From Taenia hydatigena (Eukaryota > Platyhelminthes > Cestoda > Cyclophyllidea > Taeniidae), in assembly GCA_036345935.2 (NCBI GenBank), contig JADWOT020000007.1, forward strand, positions 5,131,471-5,195,470: DNA of 64,000 nt. The letters are read 5' to 3'. Every line of letters begins with the position of its first letter. The stretch's first letter is position 1. Below are positions 56,501 through 64,000 of this stretch, piece by piece. The translations under genes were made by a program, and so were the position numbers. The notes under the pieces were generated by a model. It was not told the origin of the DNA and did no database searches. It worked only from the letters and a program-made list of their open reading frames with translations.

Positions 56501-59356
56501 CCTTCGGCTTATTTTGATTTTGCATGAATCTCAGTTTCTTTTGGAAAAATCTCTGATGCTAAAGAGTTAGGAACAGATAAAGGCTTGATTGAATTTCTCT
56601 CGAGAAAGGTTAGGAAAATAAAATGACAGCGATTTCCACAGTCAAAAAACACTAGGGTAATTGCAAAATTCTTTTCTTAAATTTGGGATTTGAGTTGATG
56701 TGAACGGCGCTCAATCTAATTTGCTTTGTAGGGACAAGATGTCGATTTGGCGACTGAGTGAAGGGTAATATATTTGTCTTACTTGGCAAATGTGTTATGA
56801 TTCGATGACGTGAATTGCACTGCAAGAAATTGAAAGCCAGGTGGTTGAGAGCATCTGATAACCAAGAACAGCATCGCCACAGTCCCCAACATGGAAGGTC
56901 GACTTTAGTGCACTTAAGTGAAAGCCTTCAATGCTTGTCATTGAGTGAAGATACCGGTGAGGACGCGATGATGGAATTTCGCATAATCGTGGTCAGAGAT
57001 TTTGCGCATACGTTTGCATCGTGCACACAATCCTTGCATAAAGAACTTGAGCTAGTACAGTTTAAGAAGATAAGTAAGATTCGGCCCCGCTTTACCACCA
57101 TCTCACTGTTGCTCCTCGAATATCCCTGTTAGGCTGCGCAGCGCTTGCGCGAGATATTATGCAGTGATTTCTACCTCTTACTTATTTCTGTGCAAGCTAC
57201 GACGAAGACACTGCTCTTCTTTACGCGCATCAATGCCCTTTACTACTTAAACAGCGTTCTGTCTGCAAGCTAATAGATTGATAGGCAGCCCTCGGTTTCT
57301 CCCTCCATCGCCTATTAGTTGCTATAGCTAAAATTTAGCACTGCCTTTCATCACAAACTATAGGTATTAATGACCAAGTCTCACCAGCTTTAGGCGTCAC
57401 ATCAGTCTTGATTCATCCATTTTTGTTTATTAGCTTTAAGCAGATATTACACTCAACAAAAATTGGTGTTTAAGTGCAGTTTGCATCACGTTTGGCTGAG
57501 CTCTACTCAAACGCATAAGGTTATTTCATAGATTCTGTCAAGTTATCAGTTTGCATAGTCGTAACTTTGGGATAAAGTATCAATCTAGGTGGCCTTTAGC
57601 CCAGGCTCATGAGTGAGAACAAAGCAGGGCTAATCAACTCATTTTCTGTTTGCTAATAAAATCCTAATGCCGGCTTGAAATTCCAGCCTTTGCATAGAAG
57701 TATTTTTAGGTGCAAAACGCATAGGCATCAGTATTTAAAGAAAGGAGGACGTATTTTTATGAATAAGGAACACTTTAAAACAGAAAAACACGTTGGAAAT
57801 GCTGCCAGGCAAATAGATGGATAGAAAGCTAGGTGTTATTTATGTCACGTATCGGTTATTATATTAACCAACACGGAAGTAGGCATTCAAAGTGGTTAAA
57901 AATCAAGGTAGGTCCGATGGTTTGTGCACTGCATTTGGGAGCAAGAGTAAAAACTGAAGGCGATTATATTTCATAAGATCTGAAAATTAAAGTGAATGCA
58001 TCGCTTTTCTACTTTGTCAATCAAAAAATCAGTTGAGAGTAAAATTTTGATTAGTTTTGTTCCATATTGGTCTACTTTGTTGTTACCTAGCCAGCACACT
58101 TCTCTAATATTTACGGAATAAGTGCTATCAGTGCATACCGAATGTATTTGTGTGATGCAGAGCTTACAAAGATCCCCATTTGCCTGGTAAAAAGGCCTTG
58201 CATAAAATGTTCAGAATGGTACTTTGGCGAATACAACTCCATACTCCATCTTGCTAGGACGCAGCGTGTTTGTTTTCACAACTGAACATCTATACTAGAT
58301 GGTATTAGTACCGTGCATCTGTGAGAATGCGCACACGCTTCTAAAAGACTCGCTCTTTGGCATCCATGTCAATTCAAGAGTTTTGGTTCTTTCAAGAGAT
58401 CCCTTGTGCAAGCCTGAGTAAAACGACCGCATGAATAAAAATGCAGCGGTCACGATGAGTAGACCAAAAGCTTGGCTATACCACATTAAATCAACGTATG
58501 ATTTTAACGCTAATAGCAGCCATCTACTAATTTACTACAAAGTGCTTTTCTGGATTTGTCTATTCCCGCATGCAATAATTCCACCGGTCAAGCAGTGCTG
58601 CGAATCAACTTCCTTTTAGGAGCCAATGGATATTTGGTAGACTATTCGCGCATGACAGTTGTGTGCGGTTGCAACTAGTAAATTTGTTTGTGCAAAGACC
58701 AAGTACAAGTTGGCCACACTTTATTTGCATACAAAAAGTCACTTTTTGCCAAGACGAAATACATCTTGTTTTCATGGTGCAGTCTCGCAAAACAGGCATC
58801 AGGTCTACGTTCCATGGTGAGAACACACTTCCGTCACCCAGTCGGCTAGCACATACCTGCACGAGGAATCATTTACTCAAACACGAAACTTCCATAGTGC
58901 ACACCTAAAGTTGCAGTCTGTCTGAGGCATCATCGGGGATCACACTTCTTGTTCCTTCCCTTTTTTGTTAATCAGTGGGCACATTTATTTGAAAATTAAC
59001 TGTTCCCTTTGCAGGTCACCTATAATTCATCGGATGCATTCACACATTGCTAGTGCTCGCAAGAGTCCATGGTAATAGGGAAAGCGCACTCGAGTAGTAT
59101 TGCGCAATGTTACTGGCGAACTTCTAAGTACTCTCTAAAAATTAATAAAATTGTGCATTTACTTATTTCTACAAAGTGTGCACTGGAGTGCATGGTGCTG
59201 CCCATATGTGCTAGACGCGCTCAAACAATTAGTAGGATTTATAAGTCAGCACGATCGGTAGCAGCAGAGGGCCCGAGCTAGGACTTGCTCATGCTATAAG
59301 GGTCCATGTCCAAGGACTTGTGGTAGGAGGCTTTAGAAATTTCTCCATATGTTTAT
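53526..59356. other. Sequence without supportable genes
   Basis: Short frames only. The longest, 56815-57132 (105 codons, plus), has no recognisable domain. No tRNA, satellite or known transposon was seen. Confidence 0.35.
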
Positions 59357-59596
59357 ATGGCTACAAATCCTTTGCACTCGCTGCAAGGTTGCTCCACGGA
59401 GCTTGCTATGTCACACATCGCGTGCCTATTAATGGTACTTGTTTTCCTTTTCCTTAGCTTTATAACACTTGATATCGGTGAACTTCTAAAACAGACCGTT
59501 GCTGTGTTTGCAGCAAGGCAAATTTTGACAAAACATGTAAATGTTGCCATTAAAATTGAAGAAAGCAATAAAGTTCTACAATGTTTTACCTCATAA
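59357..59596 (+). CDS. Possible small membrane protein
   Basis: A 79-codon frame with one strongly hydrophobic stretch (HIACLLMVLVFLFLSFITLD) at about residues 20-39, flanked by polar sequence. The antisense strand is also open over most of this length, so chance is a real alternative. No promoter or homologue in the window. Confidence 0.2.
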   Translation: MATNPLHSLQGCSTELAMSHIACLLMVLVFLFLSFITLDIGELLKQTVAVFAARQILTKHVNVAIKIEESNKVLQCFTS

Positions 59597-60039
59597 AATT
59601 TTTTCGTCAAATACTGCTAGTCCTATTAGTGCAAGTTTTATTAATAATCGTGCGCAAAGTCTTTGATTTGAAATCGCACATGTCTAGATGCTCAACCCCT
59701 TCGTCGTAAAGTTCTAGAATGAGGATCAGAGCGATTTGGTTGCTTATTGCCCTAAATGTGGAGCATATACACTCACCCACATCACATATTTATAAAGGCA
59801 AAAAACGCAAAATCAAATCCTGAGTAATCCTTGCGCAAGTCGTGCCGTGATCATAAAGATATCGCTGAGTAAGTCGTTGATTTTCTCCCCCCAGCATCGA
59901 CAGACAGGCTCGGATCTAAACGGTTATGCTATGTCTACGTTTGAAGCCAGTACTTTTGTTAGATCGGTGGCGAAATCATGCACATGCATATATGAGCCGA
60001 TAACACATCGCCGGATTGGAAGATATTGCAGATCAGCAT

Positions 60040-62246
60040 GCGGGTGCCTTAAATCATTGACGATCTTTTGTTGCACAAAGAATTGTTATTTGTTTACCTT
60101 ATTGTGCATGAGAGCTAAGCCATTTTAAAAACCAATGTTTGTATGCATGCGTTCGCTCCTTCCATGATCGCCTCATGTCTGCTGGGCAAACTATCGCTAA
60201 GTTCGAAGACAATCGGCTGATATTGTAAATGAATATGGCTGAGAGGGACATCATCCAACATTATGATAGATTTGTGCACGAGGGAAATCTAGCATCAGTC
60301 TGGCTAAATTGCAAGGTAGAGCACTGACAATTTAGGGTCATGGTATGTTGAGGAAGATTTCATTAGAAGGGCAGAGCATGGCAATGATTGACAGATTAAA
60401 ACGTACTAATCCACAGTCATTTCTTTTGGAGAGAGGTTTCCAAGTAGCAAGGTGGTATCCGTCAGTCGAACCCAAGCCAGCGTTAGTCCAGATGACCTAT
60501 TTTTGCAAAATCAGCGAGATAGTCGTCAACGCTGCCGCTAAAGACGGCCTTTTGGATTGCGCACGTATACCATTTCCATCAGTGCAATTTGACACGGCAT
60601 TCCTGCTAACCTTGAGGAGCACACCAACCAAAAGGCCGCGTGAAAGCTGGATTGAATTAGAGGTGTTGCCTCTTCAATCTATCCTCATCCAACCATCATT
60701 GTTCGTCTATCCGCTTCCCTTGGCCTAATTTCTCTGCGCACCGCGGTTTATCTTCATTTTGATTAAAGTAGGCATCTCGCGGTGGGGTAGAGAGGTACCT
60801 GAATCCCCAAACGGTTACCGACTCAAGGGTCAGCATCAGAGAGGAATACCAAGGAACATCGGTATCTTTTCCTTTGCATCCACGATGATGCAAGAAAATC
60901 GCCTAAGGTGGAAAGCAAAGACGAGTGATGTCTGCTCTTGCAAAACCATCAACAAAGAATGGTGTCTAAAGCCCGCATTAGTCGACATTGGGAGCCACCA
61001 CGTGGCACGTGCAACTGATCGATTTACACGTGTCAGGCTCAAAGAGGTCAAGCACACAGCCAACCTCCAGACATGCTTCGCTGCGTGTTATTTTGTCAGT
61101 GCTTCCCTTCCACTTCGGTTCCTCCCTGACCCCTTTATCCGCTGCTTCCGTCGCCTCCATCGGCTTGTCATTCTCAATCCCCCAACTCGACGTTCTCGGG
61201 ACCTCAAAGGATTACAGCAGACAAATATGGTAGAAATTTGGGGTAGGTTTTGCTGCCAATCCCTCTTCCTTTCTTTATGCCATCTTCCTTTTCTTCTCTT
61301 TTGCTAAATTTGCGTGCGTCATTCTGATAATATCGCATCTGATATCCAGTGTAAACCAAAAAGAAAAGGAAAGCTGCATTTAGCCTCATTGAGTGTGTTA
61401 TTTAAAAAAGGAATTTAAATCCCCTCTACCAAGTTGATTTCTTCATATTTAGCCTAGCCAAATGGCTAGATGAGTGAGTGCTGCACCACGGTCCTATGCG
61501 GATCATCCTAGAGTGTCCAATCCCAGCCCCCTTTTCTGATTCCCATACCTCTCGCCTCTCATTCTCATAGGTTTGCATCACATCGCCTCTATCTCAGCCA
61601 CTCCTTCGTCTCCTCCAGCCAATAAGGCATGTTTCGTTGCGCATACGGGAAAAATATATGTGCTGCTGGTAGCTGTCGTGATGAGAGGCAAGGATTCGTC
61701 CAAGCGTATGATTGCGAACACGTACCAACTTGCCTCACATCCATGTCTAATTGAGGAAGCGCTGTAGCACGGTACTCAAGACTATGCCTAACTAGATTAA
61801 ACTAGTTTTTACCGTAATAACACAGAGTGGATAATTCACCTGAGATAGAATATGGCAGGCTTGGACAAATAGGAAAAGATGCAAGCTGACGCTACCTCAT
61901 CTTCAGAGGAGCCTTCATGCGTTACCACTCAAGTCAACCACAGCATCTTATTTGGTCCGCCTAGTTGACTAGGCACAACTCCATGCCATGTGAATTGAGG
62001 CCTTCCCTTTCTTCCTCTTAGATATTATGGATCATATTGTGCGCGCAAGAACTGGGTCTGATGAAGTTCTCGAAATGGAAGGGTGGAGGCACACTTGTTT
62101 ACCCCTTCTCTCTTACACCCTACTGCGCTCCATCTTTTATGCGTGTCTCTGTCTCCCACTACGCTAGATGTACTTTCAAGTATTGCGTCTTGCACTATGG
62201 TCCACCGCGTATTCTTCACGCATTTAGCCCACCCTTTCCACTTTAG
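60040..62246 (+). other. Diverged third copy of the duplicated gene-like unit
   Basis: Aligns with 19270-21774 of the left arm in the same orientation, at roughly 60-70% with many indels. Matching points include TTGTGCATGAGAGC (TTGTGTATGAGAGC), GACATCATCCAACATTATG (GACATCATCGAAAATTATG), CACGTGCAACTGATCGATTT (CACGTGCAACTAATTGATTT) and the acceptor cttcctcttagatatta. The frame from 62022 to 62246 right after that acceptor is open, as in the arm copy. Frames of 127 and 182 codons at 60345-60728 and 60759-61307 occur only here. Product unknown. Confidence 0.45.
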
Positions 62247-63199
62247 CACCATGAGGATCACATGTTCCTCCGCCTCCTTTACGCATCTCTTAAATTCACC
62301 TCCTTCAAACTCAACCTCGAGTCGCTCCCGCCTCCTCCTCCTCCACCTCCTAGTAAGTCCACTTCACCCCCCACCAATAGCACCTTTGATCATAACATAA
62401 GCAAATAATGCCAAGATTCATAGTTTAGGACATGTTGGCACAGGCTAGACTAAATGTGACTAAACCGCAATTTACTGAGGACTTAAACTTGTGTCAGCAT
62501 AGCTTAGCTTGGATTGCCAAACACTTTCCGTTTCCATCTTTTTTACTGTCCAGCATTGGTCCTACCTCCTACCCCAACACTTACTCCCGCAAAAGCGACT
62601 GTGAGCATACTGCTCCGACTTTGCAATTTGCAGGCCGGCGGAACTCTTACCTTCCCATCTCACTACCAACCCCTTTTTTCGCCTTTTAGAGATTGCCTCA
62701 GCCTAACGCTCTACAATGACTAGTAAGAATGCGCCACCCCTCTTGAGACTACCCACACTCTGTTCACTATGTGCATCGGCTTCTGTTTTACTGCCTGTCC
62801 TAAGGTTGCGTTTGTGTGCCATTGCCCACTTCCTATTTTGTTCTTTTAGAGAGTCCTATTAAATGGGAAACGTGTATGCGTAGATATACTTGAGTGCATC
62901 TGATTGTCTTCTTCAAACTTGTCCTTTTAGACGACCGGATATGCGGCTCCATACTTAACGAAGTAGGCTTTCCCTCGGTAAGTGGTTTAATGTCCAATTG
63001 GTTTCAACCCGACACATCACCAACAATCCAACACCCGCTAAATAACTCACAATCACATATCTAACCCCATTTTTGCTTCTGTGACTCTCTACATTATTTC
63101 TATCTTTTAGATTAAAGCGAACACCTCGATTTGAGAAAGGGAGTGTATCAAAGTGCCCAACTTGTGTCGATCGGGGCGAGTCGAAAGGAGGCAAAATAG
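62247..63199 (+). other. Cluster of splice-site-like signals, possible small exons
   Basis: Four close polypyrimidine-TTTTAG acceptors end at 62689, 62849, 62930 and 63110. Good donors follow three of them: GTAAGA at 62723 (33-nt exon), GTAAGT at 62978 (47 nt) and GTAACG at 63200 (89 nt). The 47-nt piece reads DRICGSILNEVGFPS and joins in frame to IKANTSI and a stop in the next. The full set does not make one continuous frame, so a gene is not established. Confidence 0.25.
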
Positions 63200-64000
63200 G
63201 TAACGCAGGATGTTAACTCGGCGTAAACTTTAATCTCAGGTGGAGACAATTTGTCTAGTTTATCACTATTATTCTTGGTTATTCATACGAGCACGTAAGA
63301 ATGGAGTCCTCCAAAAGAGGTGGTGCGTTGTAAACAGCGATGGGTAGAGAGTTACAGTAGGAGAGCCAGAGTTCTTTATAAACCGGAGAGCAAATTGGAT
63401 GAAGAGGGCCGCCTCATTAGTTGTATCTTCGATGAGTATCCTGCCATTAATATGTGGTCTCCATATAAGGGACAATTTAAAACTATAAATGTTTAGTCAT
63501 GGTACATCCAATGGGAGTGCGAGAGAAAAGAGCGTTTATAGTCGCGGATCTGACCGGCACCATTCGCTCATGAGTAATACCTTGTGATTACTGACGCAAG
63601 ATGTCGGTTATGTCTCGGTCTCGGTTGCGCGCACTTCGTTGACCGCTTTGCACTGGATGGATAAGCTGGCCTGTGGATTGAGCTAGATGTCGTGGTCCTT
63701 TTTGGTATGCCAAATGCCAATATTTTTTATGAGGGCTATTGCGCCATTTGTGTAAAAGAGAGTTTCGAGATATCACAGTGGCGAATAGTGGCTTATGTTT
63801 CTCAGTTCGATTTTAAGATCGTTTAAACGTTACCTTAAAACGAAAATATCGTATTGAAGCATTTTTCTCTTTTGAATCAAACATGTATAATGGCACTTAC
63901 AAGTTGCTTTCGCATATTTTTGATTATTGATTATAAATATGCTTGCAATAGCATGTTTAAAAGCATTTCAGATGTGTTTACGCCTAAATTTGTGCAGTTT
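63200..64000. other. Sequence without supportable genes
   Basis: Two short minus-strand frames (63269-63475, 63588-63776) and nothing recognisable. Confidence 0.4.

Noticed and set aside
60759..61307. 182-codon frame, the longest frame outside the mucin-like genes, as a gene
   Set aside because: In the homologous arm segment the frame is closed and the conserved island HVQLIDLH uses another frame, so the long frame is probably chance.
1..64000. CRISPR array, prokaryotic operons or rRNA
   Set aside because: No regularly spaced short repeats, no long tightly packed frames and no rRNA signature; all other signals are eukaryotic.

Overview
The window looks like nuclear DNA of a metazoan. It carries eukaryote-type tRNA-Trp and initiator tRNA-Met genes, TATA-box promoters, AATAAA signals, polypyrimidine-AG acceptors and only short open frames. 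Base use is moderately AT-rich. A 100-N gap (1955-2054) and one stray N (2394) show it is a draft assembly. I cannot name the species. The mix of a secreted mucin-like gene family with telomere-binding-like gene fragments made me think of a parasitic flatworm, but this is a guess.

The dominant structure is a giant inverted repeat. The left arm (about 12702-23405) and right arm (about 28476-39162) are reverse complements, about 10.7 kb each, with identity near 98-99% judged by eye. They are separated by a 5.1 kb spacer. Each arm ends, on its inner side, in a tRNA-Trp gene. The outer end cuts through a mucin-like gene, so one full-length copy stays on the left and a 5'-truncated copy on the right. 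Just inside the arms, inverted homology resumes at only about 75-80% once a 1.1 kb left-only segment is removed.

Two gene families recur through the window. (1) Secreted Ser/Thr/Ala-rich mucin-like proteins: 12139-12867 (+), 51193-52101 (-), a fragment at 14735-14857 and the truncated right-arm copies. Two upstream regions share a TATA box placed about 45 bp before the ATG. (2) OB-fold pieces that resemble the telomere-end-binding protein POT1: about eight non-mirrored fragments at 7.0, 11.2-11.8, 13.9, 15.6-16.1, 17.8-18.5, 50.7-50.9, 52.3-52.7 and 53.0-53.5 kb, plus palindrome mirrors. Most contain stops and look like pseudogene exons. The POT1 assignment is my inference from motif order. 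Mucin gene and OB-fold fragment sit head to head in two separate loci.

Other regions: 1-12 kb is mostly featureless, with a tandem repeat near 2.2-2.6 kb. Between 39.2 and 50.6 kb lie an intact initiator tRNA-Met, degenerate tRNA-like sequences and a SINE-like repeat. At 50.66-52.72 kb a second, small palindrome (270-bp arms) surrounds a mucin copy. At 60.0-62.2 kb is a third, strongly diverged copy of the 19.3-21.8 kb arm segment. The window reads as a mosaic of tandem and inverted segmental duplications built from a small set of units.
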